Origin: Edaphobacter lichenicola
Lineage (GTDB): Bacteria; Acidobacteriota; Terriglobia; Terriglobales; Acidobacteriaceae
Length of the DNA: 64,000 nucleotides
Direction: 5' to 3'
Assembly: GCF_025264645.1 (NCBI RefSeq)
Contig: NZ_CP073696.1
Span: 5,518,001-5,582,000 of the forward strand
The position numbers and the translations under genes are program-made. A model generated the notes under the pieces. The model was not told the origin of the DNA and did not search any database. It saw only the letters and a program-made list of their open reading frames with translations. Shown here one piece after another: positions 8,295-18,232 of this stretch. Numbering within the stretch: position 1 is the first letter of the stretch; each line of letters starts with the position of its first letter.

Positions 8295-8927
8295 ATGGCA
8301 CGTTATACAGGACCCGTCTGCCGCCTCTGCCGCCGCGACGGCACCAAACTCTTCCTCAAGGGAGCCAAGTGCTTCTCTGAGAAATGCCCGGTAGAAAAGC
8401 GCAACTTCCCCCCAGGCCAGCACGGCCAGTCCCGCAAGGTAAAGAAGGTCGTCGGCTACGGTCTGCAGCTCCGCGAGAAGCAGAAGGCCAAGCGCATCTA
8501 CTTCACCCTCGAGACCCAGTTCCGCGCCTACTACCAGAAGGCCTCCAACAAGACCGGTGTCACCGGCGAACTTCTGCTCCAGCAGCTTGAGACCCGTCTC
8601 GACAACGTCGCCTACCGCCTCGGCTTCGCAATGAGCCGCCGCCAGGCCCGTCAGGTCGTCCGTCACGGTCACCTTCAGGTCAATGGTCGCAAGGTCAACA
8701 TCCCGTCCTTTCAGGTGAAGGTTGGCGATGAGATCGCGATCCGCGAAGGCTCCAAGGCTCTGGTCATGCTCGAAGAGGCCAAGAACTTTGCCGCCGCCCA
8801 GAACCAGGTTCAGTGGCTCGACATTAACCGCGACAATCTCTCCGGCAAGGTCATCGCTCTGCCGAAGCGCGAGGACGTCAACCTGCCCGTCAACGAGCAG
8901 TTGATCGTCGAACTCTACAGCAAGTAA
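8295..8927 (+). CDS. rpsD: 30S ribosomal protein S4
   Basis: S4 is a primary 16S rRNA binder of the small-subunit body and in E. coli the translational repressor of the alpha operon. The 210-residue protein starts with a zinc-type cysteine cluster (CRLCRRDGTKLFLKG, then KCFSEKCPVEK), so it is the C+ form. The S4 RNA-binding domain follows (ETRLDNVAYRLGFAMSRRQA..VRHGHLQVNGRKV). AGGAG lies seven bases before the ATG. Confidence 0.97.
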   Translation: MARYTGPVCRLCRRDGTKLFLKGAKCFSEKCPVEKRNFPPGQHGQSRKVKKVVGYGLQLREKQKAKRIYFTLETQFRAYYQKASNKTGVTGELLLQQLETRLDNVAYRLGFAMSRRQARQVVRHGHLQVNGRKVNIPSFQVKVGDEIAIREGSKALVMLEEAKNFAAAQNQVQWLDINRDNLSGKVIALPKREDVNLPVNEQLIVELYSK

Positions 8928-9094
8928 CCGCTATAGTTACATATAAGATTCGTCATCTTGCAGCGCAGCAAAGGACATCGTATTTGTTCCTTGCTGCGCT
9001 ACAAATGCGAAAGCAACACACAACCTAACCCGCAACCGCAACACCCCGCCATCTCGCAGAATGCATCGCGAGTGAGCCGGAAAAGGAGAAACAC

Positions 9095-10198
<1,104 letters not shown>

Positions 10199-10370
10199 CC
10201 AGGCAGCGGTGGCGGACCTCAACTCCGCCGCCGCAGTCTTACCTGAAAAGCGCAGCGCAAGCCGCGTAGCAATATGCCTTCGGGCCGCTTCACCCGCGCC
10301 ATGCCTTCACCGAGCGCACATTCTATGCACCACCGACTCACGGCCATAGCCGAGTCGAAGGAGATCACCG

Positions 10371-10850
10371 ATGCGTCACCGTAATGCAGGATACAAACTA
10401 GGCCGCAACACCAGCCATCGCCGCGCCATGCTGCGCAACCTCGTCACCTCCGTCATCCTGATGGACCGCGTCGAGACCACCATCACCAAGTGCAAGGCCA
10501 CCCGACCCCTCATCGAGAAGATGATCACCCTCGGCAAGCGCGGCACTGTCCACGCCCGTCGCCAAGCCGCCGCTTACCTCATGACGCCTGAGTCGGTCGA
10601 CCGCCTTTTCGCCACCGTAGCCCCGCGTTACGCTGCACGCCAGGGCGGATACCTCCGCATTACTCGCCTCGGAGCCCGTAAAGGTGACGCAGCCGAGATG
10701 GCCTACATTGAGCTCCTCGGTGCCGAGCATGAGCTCAACGAGAAGGCCCAGAAGCGAGCCGAAGCCCGCACCAAGAAGCGTGAAGAGCTCGCCAAGCAGA
10801 TGGAAGAGCGCGGCGAAGGCGAAGCAGGCGATCCGAACGCCGAAGCATAA
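10371..10850 (+). CDS. rplQ: 50S ribosomal protein L17
   Basis: The protein begins MRHRNAGYKLGRNTSHRRAM, diagnostic for L17, and reaches the usual end of the fold near residue 120 (YIELLGAEHELNEKA). A charged extension of about 35 residues rich in Lys, Arg and Glu follows, making 159 residues in total. L17 lies near the peptide exit tunnel. It is the last gene of the operon and is followed by a terminator. Confidence 0.96.
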   Translation: MRHRNAGYKLGRNTSHRRAMLRNLVTSVILMDRVETTITKCKATRPLIEKMITLGKRGTVHARRQAAAYLMTPESVDRLFATVAPRYAARQGGYLRITRLGARKGDAAEMAYIELLGAEHELNEKAQKRAEARTKKREELAKQMEERGEGEAGDPNAEA

Positions 10851-10865
10851 ACGTCTTACCAACCT

Positions 10866-10898
10866 CAAAAAGGCGCACCCAAAAGGGTGCGCTTTTTT
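10866..10898 (+). terminator. Rho-independent terminator of the ribosomal operon
   Basis: An eight-base GC-rich stem (GCGCACCC / GGGTGCGC) with an AAAA loop is flanked by an A-run on the left and TTTTTT on the right. It starts about 15 bases after the rplQ stop. The A-run would also allow termination of transcripts arriving from the other strand. Confidence 0.93.
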
Positions 10899-11051
10899 AT
10901 TCCCCAAAATAAAATCCAGCCATCTGCCGGTCACATCGTTCCTCAATAAGATTGATATACAAGCCACGAAGTGACTGCGCGAACCGGAGTCCTACAAATA
11001 GGTTTTGGTTTTTGGGGTGGCTGAGCGCATGGGCTCGCCCGGCAGGACACC

Positions 11052-12500
11052 CTACCCGCTGTGCACCATTACGCGATTCTTCCCCGCGCGTTTGGCAGCA
11101 TACAAAGCCTCATCCGCCAGCTCAACTAACTGAAACCCATTCTCCAGCGACTCAGTCATCGCAGCCATTCCAACGCTGATTGTCAGCGGCTCATTCTCCC
11201 AGTCTTCACTTGCAACCCTCTGCATCACACGTCGAGCCAGCCCCATGGCACTCTCTTCGCCGCTCTCGGGCAGCAACACCACAAACTCTTCACCGCCATA
11301 ACGTGCAGGCAAGTCCGGCAGCCGCACCGTCGTTCTCAGAATCATCCCCAGCCGCCGCAAAACCTCATCCCCAGCCGCATGACCCCACCGATCATTGATC
11401 ATCTTGAAATCATCGACATCAATCAGCAGCACAGACAGCTCTCGCTTCCTTCGCCGAGCCATTGAAAACTCCATCACCAGCCGCTCTTCAAACGACCTGC
11501 GGTTCCTTAGACCAGTCAATTCATCGGTCACAGCCAACTTGCGAAGTTGATCATTGGCGTCCTCAAGCTCACGATGGTAGCGCTCCAGCTCCGCATGATG
11601 CGCAACCTCCTCCGACACATCCACCGCGACCCCAGCCAGGAGAACATTTCCAGCCGAATCATGACAAGGAAATTTGAACGACCTTAGCGAGCTAACCGTC
11701 CCATCCGTATTACGAATATGCTCCTCGGTCTCGACCATCTTGCCGCCAGCCATCACCTCCAGATCATGCGTTCGCACAGATTTGGTCAACTTCCGCGACC
11801 ACAGCTGCTCATCCGTCCGTCCTAGCCACGCGTATTCGCTTACGCCAAACCGTTGCGCGAAGCTGCGGTTATAAAACAGCAGCCTTCCCGCAGCATCCTT
11901 GATATAGCTCAGGAACGGGCTGGCGTTCATGAAGGCGCGAAACAGTTCTTCGCTCGCCCGTAAACCAGCGCTCGCCTTCTCTTTTTCGGCCAGCGCCTGC
12001 TCCAGAGCCCTGCGCTGCACCACCGCTTCCAGCCGCACACTGATCTGCCGCCCCAGAACCTCCAAAGCGCTTGCCTGTTCCTCGCTCAAGATACGGGGAG
12101 CCATATCCACCAAACAGAACGTCCCCATCGGTTCTCCATCCGACCGGAACAGTCCCAATCCTGCAAAAAATCGTATCGTCGGCTCCCCGGTAACCAGCGG
12201 ATTGCTTCCAAAAAGCTGGTCCGCCAGAGCGTCTTTCACAACAAACAGATCATTTTGCCGAATTGCATGCGCGCAAAACGCGACCTCTCGCGGAGTATCC
12301 CGCAGCTTTAGTATTTGGGACGCACGATGCCATTGGTGCCGCTCGTCCAGCAGCGTCACCAAACCAATTGGAGTTCCGCAGATAGAGGCAGCGAGCTGCA
12401 CCAGTTCTTCACATTCAAGCTCTGGCTGGGAGTCCAACAGTTCACGTGTCCAAATCGCCCTTAAACTAGCAGCTTCAGCCTCAGTCCGACGCACGTTCAT
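11052..12500 (-). CDS. Diguanylate cyclase with GAF and PAS sensor domains
   Basis: The 482-residue soluble protein appears to have an N-terminal GAF-like domain (about 20-165), a PAS domain (about 185-310, with the ITGxVxxxRSFKFP-type region) and a GGDEF domain (about 320-482). The active-site motif is GGEEF at 402-406, a functional variant. The inhibitory I-site RLPD is five residues upstream at 393-396, so product feedback by cyclic-di-GMP is expected. No transmembrane segment was seen, so signals are probably cytosolic. The gene is monocistronic and divergent from the gene at 12717. Confidence 0.92.
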   Translation of the reverse strand: MNVRRTEAEAASLRAIWTRELLDSQPELECEELVQLAASICGTPIGLVTLLDERHQWHRASQILKLRDTPREVAFCAHAIRQNDLFVVKDALADQLFGSNPLVTGEPTIRFFAGLGLFRSDGEPMGTFCLVDMAPRILSEEQASALEVLGRQISVRLEAVVQRRALEQALAEKEKASAGLRASEELFRAFMNASPFLSYIKDAAGRLLFYNRSFAQRFGVSEYAWLGRTDEQLWSRKLTKSVRTHDLEVMAGGKMVETEEHIRNTDGTVSSLRSFKFPCHDSAGNVLLAGVAVDVSEEVAHHAELERYHRELEDANDQLRKLAVTDELTGLRNRRSFEERLVMEFSMARRRKRELSVLLIDVDDFKMINDRWGHAAGDEVLRRLGMILRTTVRLPDLPARYGGEEFVVLLPESGEESAMGLARRVMQRVASEDWENEPLTISVGMAAMTESLENGFQLVELADEALYAAKRAGKNRVMVHSG

Positions 12501-12592
12501 CCATCACCGTTGAGATACGGGAAAGGATAGCTGTGGCGATCTACATTAGCTACAAGGAATTTCAAGTGCTTACGAAAGTAACCTGCCATATT

Positions 12593-12609
12593 ATTCCCAT
12601 TGTGGGAAT
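12593..12609. promoter_or_regulatory. Perfect 7-3-7 palindrome in divergent spacer
   Basis: ATTCCCA-TTG-TGGGAAT is a perfect inverted repeat roughly midway between the start of the diguanylate cyclase gene (12500, minus) and the gene starting at 12717. Its symmetry and position fit an operator for a dimeric regulator; the regulator is unknown. Confidence 0.45.
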
Positions 12610-12716
12610 CCCAAAGATCCGTCTCCCTCATCGAACGCCGGAGAAGCATCCGATTATCCTTTCCATTCCCCCGCACCTTGCTGAACTCCCCACCCTGCAC
12701 TAATCTAGAACCAATC

Positions 12717-13148
12717 ATGTATGAAGACTTCAAGATAACCGACCGCTGGACCGGAGAAGAACTGCACTGCGTCTGGAAGGGGACTATGGTCGCCATCGCC
12801 ACCCGCCACGCCGACGCCACCGACATCCGCTTCGCCGTCAACGGCCGTCCCCTCTGGATCGCCATGCCGAACCTGGCTTGGGTCGAGCAGAAGCGCCGCA
12901 CCGGTCACGTCATAACCGACTATCTCGCCGCCCAGGCTGCCGGTCGCTATCTTCAGCACGCTATCCAGTCCGGTTACGACAACGGTCGCGAGATGTACAC
13001 GATGACCGTCGACGAAGTTCTAGAGCACGCCAACGCCGTTGTCAAAGAAGCTGGCCGCACCGACTATCTGCCGAGCCTGCCCGTCATCAACGAGAACATC
13101 CGCGCCGAAGACGAGCTAGGCATCCACCTTCCAGGCGAACCAGCATAA
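12717..13148 (+). CDS. Conserved hypothetical protein, 143 aa
   Basis: No family was recognised. The protein starts MYEDFKITDRWTGEELHCVW, is acidic, and lacks signal peptide and membrane segments. A KGTMVAIATRHADATDIRF stretch suggests a beta-rich N-terminal half, and the C-terminal half looks helical (TMTVDEVLEHANAVVKEAG). The start was placed at 12717; an upstream in-frame extension to 12600 reads through non-coding-like sequence. It ends 18 bases before the lactonase gene, with which it may be cotranscribed. Confidence 0.7.
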   Translation: MYEDFKITDRWTGEELHCVWKGTMVAIATRHADATDIRFAVNGRPLWIAMPNLAWVEQKRRTGHVITDYLAAQAAGRYLQHAIQSGYDNGREMYTMTVDEVLEHANAVVKEAGRTDYLPSLPVINENIRAEDELGIHLPGEPA

Positions 13149-13166
13149 CCTTCCAGGGGTTTGGCC

Positions 13167-14375
13167 ATGTTTACGCGCCGAAGATTTATTGTCTCGTTTT
13201 CTGCCTTTGCCGCGTCTGCCAGAGCCTTTGCCGATTGGCCAATCCGCAAGAAAAAGCTCCTTCCCCCACCCCCTATTCATGTCTACTTTGGAACCGACAC
13301 GAACAAGGGCGTCAGCAAAGGCATTTACCAATCCACCTTCGACCCCACCAAAGGTCAGCTGACTCCTCCGGTCCTCGCCGCGGCCACCGCGCGTCCGTCC
13401 TTCCTGGCCGTTTCACCCCCCGGTCCTGGCCGACGCTCCGTTTACGTGGTCAACGCAATCAACGATCCTGCCGCAACCGTTACCACCTTCACGTTGGATC
13501 CAGCATCCGGCAGTCTCCATCAGGCTGGACAAGTCCCATCCGGTGGTGCAGGCCCAGCATACGTCTCGGTCGACTCCACCGGTCACGCCGCCTTTGTCGC
13601 GGACTACATGGGCTCAGCCATCGCCTCCTACCGAATCCAGCCCGACGGTACTCTCAGCCAGCCGGTCGAACGCCTCGACTTCAAAGACCATAAGAAGTTC
13701 GGCGCGCTCGGCCCCGTTGCGAGCCGTCAGGACAACCCCCACCCCCACTGTGTCACGATCTCTCCCGACGATCGCTTCGTCCTGGTCTGCGATCTCGGCA
13801 CCGATCGCATCTGCGTCTTCTACATCCACCCCGAAACCGGCGAACTCTCCGATCCCCACCTCTTCACAAACGACCGCCCTGGCTGCGGGCCACGACACGT
13901 AGCCTTTCACCCCAACGGCCGCTGGGTCTACTGCATCAACGAGATCGACTCCACCATCGACCGCTGCCTCTGGACTGCCACGCAATACAGCGACGCCCCG
14001 CAAGGTCTGCTGGTCAACGCAAACTTCTCGATCAAGACCATCGCGGCAGACTTCCCCGCCAGTAAGAACACCGCCGCTGAACTCGCCATCTCCCCAGACG
14101 GCTATTTCCTCTATGCGAGTAACCGCGGCGAAGACTCGCTCGTCGTCTTTTCGATCAGGGCCAAAGACGGCAACCTCACAGAGCTTCAGCGAATCCCCTG
14201 CGGCGGCAAAACGCCGCGCCACTTCACCCTCGACCCGACAGCCGAGTGGCTCATCTGCGGCAATCAGGATTCTGCAAGTGTCACCGTCTTCAAGCGCGAT
14301 ACCGTAACCGGCAAACTCTCCGGTCCCACCCAGACTGTCCCGCTCGACTCACCCTTGTACACACTCTTCGTTTAG
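13167..14375 (+). CDS. Lactonase-family seven-bladed beta-propeller, Tat-exported
   Basis: The protein resembles the 6-phosphogluconolactonase (YbhE/Pgl) propeller family: repeated blades with PxFLAVSPPG, HPNGRWVYCINE, SPDGYFLYASNRGEDS and GKTPRHFTLDPTAEWL. It begins MFTRRRFIVSFSAFAASARAFA, a twin-arginine signal (TRRRFIV) with a hydrophobic stretch and AFA cleavage box, so it is probably periplasmic; a role in the cytosolic pentose phosphate pathway is then unlikely. ATG 13167 was chosen over TTG 13161 because AGGGGT lies at good distance. The substrate is not predictable. Confidence 0.85.
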   Translation: MFTRRRFIVSFSAFAASARAFADWPIRKKKLLPPPPIHVYFGTDTNKGVSKGIYQSTFDPTKGQLTPPVLAAATARPSFLAVSPPGPGRRSVYVVNAINDPAATVTTFTLDPASGSLHQAGQVPSGGAGPAYVSVDSTGHAAFVADYMGSAIASYRIQPDGTLSQPVERLDFKDHKKFGALGPVASRQDNPHPHCVTISPDDRFVLVCDLGTDRICVFYIHPETGELSDPHLFTNDRPGCGPRHVAFHPNGRWVYCINEIDSTIDRCLWTATQYSDAPQGLLVNANFSIKTIAADFPASKNTAAELAISPDGYFLYASNRGEDSLVVFSIRAKDGNLTELQRIPCGGKTPRHFTLDPTAEWLICGNQDSASVTVFKRDTVTGKLSGPTQTVPLDSPLYTLFV

Positions 14376-14465
14376 AACGCGATCAGCAAAGCTCGGCACA
14401 ACAGGAAAGCGATTGCTTCGAAGCAGCCGCATCACAACAGCGGCCGCCACGAGCAGCCATCCAGC

Positions 14466-15512
14466 TCAACCCTTCGACAACGTAGCCATATCGATCACGA
14501 AGCGGTACTTCACATCCGCCTTCACCACGCGCTCATAAGCCTCAGCAAGTTTGTCGATGGACGTCAGTTCAATGTCGGACACAATGTTATGTTCTGCGCA
14601 GTAGTCCAGCATCTCCTGCGTCTCCTTCATCCCACCGATCCCCGACCCAGCAAGTGAACGACGATTTGCCACAACCGAAAACGGTGCCACGCTCAGCGGT
14701 GTCTCAGGGAGCCCCACCAGGCACAACGTCCCATTCAGCTTCAGCAGACCGAGATATTGATTGATGTCGTGCGGCGCCGACACACAATCAAGAATGAAGT
14801 CGAAGCTCCCCGCATGCTTCGCCACCGCGGCAGCATCCTTGGTCACAACGACCTCGTCCGCGCCCAGCTTCTTCGCATCCTCAATCTTGTTAACCGACGT
14901 CGTGAACTGCACCACATGCGCACCAAACGAATGAGCAAACTTCAAGCCCATGTGACCCAGCCCACCAAGCCCAACCACACCCACCTTGCTGTTCTTCCCC
15001 ACCTTCCAGTGGCGCAGCGGCGAGTACGTCGTAATCCCGGCGCACAGCAGCGGAGCCACTGCAGCCAGGTTCAGCTTCGGCGAAACCGTATGGACATAAT
15101 TCTCATTCACCACAATGTTGTTGGAGTATCCGCCATACATCACGACGCCTTCATAGTCGCGCTTGTTATATGTCTCAACCGCTCCCTTCATGCAGTACTG
15201 CTGCTCACCCGCCTTGCAGTTCGCGCAGACCCTACACGAGTCGACGATCACGCCAACTGCAGCGAGATCTCCCACCTTGAACTTCTTAACATCGCCACCA
15301 ACCGCAGTGACATGCCCCACAATCTCGTGTCCTGGCACCATCGGGTAGATCGACCCACCCCACTCATCTCGCGCTTGATGGATATCCGAGTGGCAGATCC
15401 CGGAGTAAGCAATCTCGACCACTACATCATTCGCACGAGGCTCTCTCCGTTCAAAGTTGAACGGAACCAGGGGCGACTTCTTATCATGTACCGCATATCC
15501 ACGAGATTTCAT
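14466..15512 (-). CDS. Zinc-dependent NADP-type alcohol dehydrogenase (YahK/CAD-like)
   Basis: This 348-residue medium-chain dehydrogenase has the catalytic zinc ligands (GICHSD, GHE, and the cysteine in LLCAGITTY) and the structural zinc lobe CRVCANCKAGEQQYC. The Rossmann motif is GLGGLGHMG. The pattern is that of the cinnamyl-alcohol/aldehyde reductase branch such as E. coli YahK, which reduces aldehydes with NADPH. Substrate is inferred only at family level. It is convergent with the lactonase gene and separated from apt by about 100 bases. Confidence 0.9.
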   Translation of the reverse strand: MKSRGYAVHDKKSPLVPFNFERREPRANDVVVEIAYSGICHSDIHQARDEWGGSIYPMVPGHEIVGHVTAVGGDVKKFKVGDLAAVGVIVDSCRVCANCKAGEQQYCMKGAVETYNKRDYEGVVMYGGYSNNIVVNENYVHTVSPKLNLAAVAPLLCAGITTYSPLRHWKVGKNSKVGVVGLGGLGHMGLKFAHSFGAHVVQFTTSVNKIEDAKKLGADEVVVTKDAAAVAKHAGSFDFILDCVSAPHDINQYLGLLKLNGTLCLVGLPETPLSVAPFSVVANRRSLAGSGIGGMKETQEMLDYCAEHNIVSDIELTSIDKLAEAYERVVKADVKYRFVIDMATLSKG

Positions 15513-15616
15513 TCCTGCTCCTTTGTCTTTAGGCCAAAAGGACCAGCATCCGATCCGAGATGCTGGCCCTTGATTTAGTAACGATTCACTAACGATGAAA
15601 AGATCCAGTTCACCAG

Positions 15617-16156
15617 CTACTCGTCATAGTGCAGCAGACTCAGCACGTCATACTCCTGAAACTTCTCCCGCCCCTTCAGGAAGTCGAGTTCAATCGCAAA
15701 CCCCAACCCGGCGATCTCCCCGCCAAGCTGTCGCACCAGACGCACCGTTGCTTCCATCGTCCCGCCGGTTGCCAGCAGGTCGTCGACGATGACCACCCGC
15801 TCGCCCGGCTTGATCGCATCCAGATGAATCTCCAGCGAGTCCGTCCCATACTCCAGGTCGTAGTTCACCCGCGCCACTGGTGCGGGCAGCTTCTTCGGCT
15901 TGCGCACCGGCACAAAACCCGCATTCAGTCGATAAGCCAGCGCTGGTCCAAAGATGAACCCACGCGCCTCGATCCCCAGAACCAGGTCGATCTCTTTGCC
16001 GATGTAGTACTGCGCAAACGCGTCAATCAACGTGGCAAATCCTGCCTTGTCTTTCAACACGGTTGTAATGTCGTAGAACAAAATCCCAGGCTTCGGAAAG
16101 TCCGGAACGGTCCGGACAAGCTCTTTCAGTGGCTCACAATTAATCGGTAACGTCAT
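15617..16156 (-). CDS. apt: Adenine phosphoribosyltransferase
   Basis: Apt salvages adenine to AMP using PRPP. The PRPP-binding motif VVIVDDLLATGGTM and the N-terminal base-site region (PDFPKPGILFYDITTVL) are both intact, and the length (179) is standard. The start is six bases after the acylphosphatase gene stop, so the two are probably cotranscribed. Confidence 0.96.
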   Translation of the reverse strand: MTLPINCEPLKELVRTVPDFPKPGILFYDITTVLKDKAGFATLIDAFAQYYIGKEIDLVLGIEARGFIFGPALAYRLNAGFVPVRKPKKLPAPVARVNYDLEYGTDSLEIHLDAIKPGERVVIVDDLLATGGTMEATVRLVRQLGGEIAGLGFAIELDFLKGREKFQEYDVLSLLHYDE

Positions 16157-16162
16157 CAGTTC

Positions 16163-16444
16163 TTACCAGGCTCCCTCAATCTCAAATGGCCCGAGCTTCG
16201 CGCCCTCGCTCTCGGCCAGTTCGTCTTCCAGTACTGCATCGACGCGGCTGCCGCGCGAACCCTTGTGCAGCGCATCCTTCAACTCAGCAAGCTCACTCGG
16301 TTCACCCGCCGCAAGCACTTCCACATCGCCGTGGTCCGTGTTCCGAACCCAACCTCGCAGCCCAAGTTCAGCCGCCTCCCGCTGCACAAACCAGCGAAAC
16401 CCGACCCCCTGCACGCGACCTTTCACAAGGTAATGGCACACCAT
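16163..16444 (-). CDS. acyP: Acylphosphatase
   Basis: The 93-residue protein has the family's phosphate-binding arginine (VQGVGFRWFVQ) and catalytic asparagine (GWVRNTDHGDVEV). It hydrolyses acylphosphates such as carbamoyl or 1,3-bisphosphoglycerate in vitro. The start at 16444 (MVCHYLVKGRVQG) gives the normal size; a longer frame to 16546 adds 34 residues not seen in the family. It lies between efp and apt. Confidence 0.93.
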   Translation of the reverse strand: MVCHYLVKGRVQGVGFRWFVQREAAELGLRGWVRNTDHGDVEVLAAGEPSELAELKDALHKGSRGSRVDAVLEDELAESEGAKLGPFEIEGAW

Positions 16445-16552
16445 AGAGCATCCAGTGTCGCAGAGCGAACTGCACCCACGCAAGGCAAGCAGCCACAAAG
16501 TAAAAGAGGTAGAGTCCGATCGACTCCACCTCTCTCTCGCTTCCAAAAACTC

Positions 16553-17110
16553 CTAGGCGCGGCTCATGTAGGCGCCTTCCGCCGTATCCACGCGAATCTT
16601 CTCGCCCTCGTTGATGAACGGTGGAACCTGCACCACCAGCCCAGTCTCAAGCTTCGCAGGCTTGGTCACCGACGATGCCGTCGCCGACTTGATCCCCGGC
16701 TCGGTCTCAACAACCGTCATCTCAACCACGCCCGGCAGCTCGATACCCACTGCCTTCCCATCATGGAAGCTCACGCTGATCGACAGGTTCGGCATCAGGT
16801 ACTCCACTGCATCGCCCAGCGTATCGCGCGTCAGCATCGTCTGCTCGAACTTGTCGTCCATGAAGTAGTAATCGTCCCCGTCGTTATACAGAAACTCCAT
16901 CTTCACTTCGTCAACGATCACGCGATCGATCGGGTCGGGCGAGCGGAAGCGCTCAACGAACATCGCGCCGGTGCGTACGTTGCGCAGCTTGGCCTGAATG
17001 AAGGCCCGAAGATTGCCAGGCGTACGGTGTTCCACCGAAAACACAAGGTGAAGATCGTCCTTGAACTTGATAACCATGCCCGGGCGCATCTGCGTTGCGG
17101 GAATCGACAT
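16553..17110 (-). CDS. efp: Elongation factor P with Asn at the loop tip
   Basis: EF-P relieves ribosome stalling at polyproline stretches. The 185-residue protein has the three EF-P domains: KOW-like N-terminal (RPGMVIKFKDDLHLV), central OB fold and C-terminal OB fold ending with the PPFINEGEKIRVDT signature. The functional loop reads RTPGNLRAF, so the residue aligned with E. coli Lys34 is Asn33. The lysine- or arginine-modifying pathways known elsewhere cannot act on it. It probably heads an efp-acyP-apt transcription unit, with 108 bases before acyP. Confidence 0.95.
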   Translation of the reverse strand: MSIPATQMRPGMVIKFKDDLHLVFSVEHRTPGNLRAFIQAKLRNVRTGAMFVERFRSPDPIDRVIVDEVKMEFLYNDGDDYYFMDDKFEQTMLTRDTLGDAVEYLMPNLSISVSFHDGKAVGIELPGVVEMTVVETEPGIKSATASSVTKPAKLETGLVVQVPPFINEGEKIRVDTAEGAYMSRA

Positions 17111-17257
17111 AAAGAAAAACCTCTAATCTGTGCTGAATTCAGCTATTTGGAAGATCGTCGTTGCGGGGCACAAGCATCCTTGTTTGAAGGCCCACAACCC
17201 TTTAATTGTAGCTCAGTGAGCGCTCTTCCGCTCTCGCCTTGTACCCGAAACCGCGCC

Positions 17258-18223
17258 TCAACCCCCACCAAAGATGCGCTTGAAGAACCGCCCTATCGCG
17301 TGCCCAAAGCCGCGTTTCTGCGCCGCCGCCGCGGGAGCCGCAGCCGCCGCCCCCTGGGCTACATTCGCGGTCGCGGCAGCGGTAGTCGCATCAGCCTTCG
17401 GAGCCGGAGCCGGCTCAGCCAGACTATCCGCGCCACCACTCGAACTCAGCGTCGCTGAAACCTGCTCATGCAAAGCCCCCTCAGGAGCCTGTGGAGGCAC
17501 TGCCACCGGAGCCAACCCAGCGCTTACCGCAGCAGGGAAGGGATGCGCCTCAGCAGCCGTCTTCGCTGCATCGCCCGAACCCGCAGCCCCGCCACTCAAC
17601 AGCGCATCCGCCACCGTCATCGTAGGCTCCGGCGGACACCCACACGGCGAGCTCTCATGGTCCACCACCTCTTTCAAGCTCCCATGTTCAAACAACACAT
17701 GCTGCCCCGCCCGCAGCTCATACGTCCCATCGCCAAACGGATCGGCAACATTCAGCACCGGCGCCTGCGCCCCACGATTCTCAACGCACGTATCTCCATT
17801 CCTCGTCACCCGCAACTGCAGATCGAGCGGCCCATCCCCCTTCAAGCTGAACCGAAGATCCGGCGTCATCACCACATCCCTGGTCGTCGCCGTCATCTTC
17901 ACCTCAATCGCCCCGCGGTCCAGCGCCAGCATCAACGCAGGCGTCACACCCGCAGCGCTCTGCCCGGAAGTCACATGCAACCCACTTGTCGCACAAACCT
18001 TCACTGAGCCGCCCCGCGTCAGCGTCACCTCCGCCGTGTGATCCTTCGCCGTCACCGTCGTATTTCCCACCAGCACCGCCCGCCCGTTGCTTACCTCGAG
18101 CGCCCCCGCGATCTTCGCATCCTGCACCCCCACCGTCCCAATCCCATCAGCCCCGATCGCCTGTTGCGCTCGCCCCACCCCACAACCCATCGCGAACACA
18201 AGAATCAGCCGACGCACCATCAC
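17258..18223 (-). CDS. Secreted protein of unknown function, FecR-like N-terminal part
   Basis: The product (321 residues) has a signal peptide (MMVRRLILVFAMGCGVGRAQQ). The following about 180 residues are beta-rich with FecR-like phrases (VTLTRGGSVKVCATSGLHV, ELRAGQHVLFEHG). A CGCPPEP motif sits near residue 200, then a long Ala/Pro low-complexity linker, and a conserved-looking basic amphipathic end, GFGHAIGRFFKRIFGGG. It starts nine bases after the trpG stop, so it is cotranscribed with it, although no link to tryptophan synthesis is evident. Confidence 0.75.
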   Translation of the reverse strand: MMVRRLILVFAMGCGVGRAQQAIGADGIGTVGVQDAKIAGALEVSNGRAVLVGNTTVTAKDHTAEVTLTRGGSVKVCATSGLHVTSGQSAAGVTPALMLALDRGAIEVKMTATTRDVVMTPDLRFSLKGDGPLDLQLRVTRNGDTCVENRGAQAPVLNVADPFGDGTYELRAGQHVLFEHGSLKEVVDHESSPCGCPPEPTMTVADALLSGGAAGSGDAAKTAAEAHPFPAAVSAGLAPVAVPPQAPEGALHEQVSATLSSSGGADSLAEPAPAPKADATTAAATANVAQGAAAAAPAAAAQKRGFGHAIGRFFKRIFGGG

Positions 18224-18232
18224 AACCCCGTC

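Noticed and set aside
16265..17458. 397-codon plus-strand frame opposite acyP and efp
   Set aside because: It spans two real genes on the other strand, is Arg/His/Leu-rich, and has no recognisable domain.
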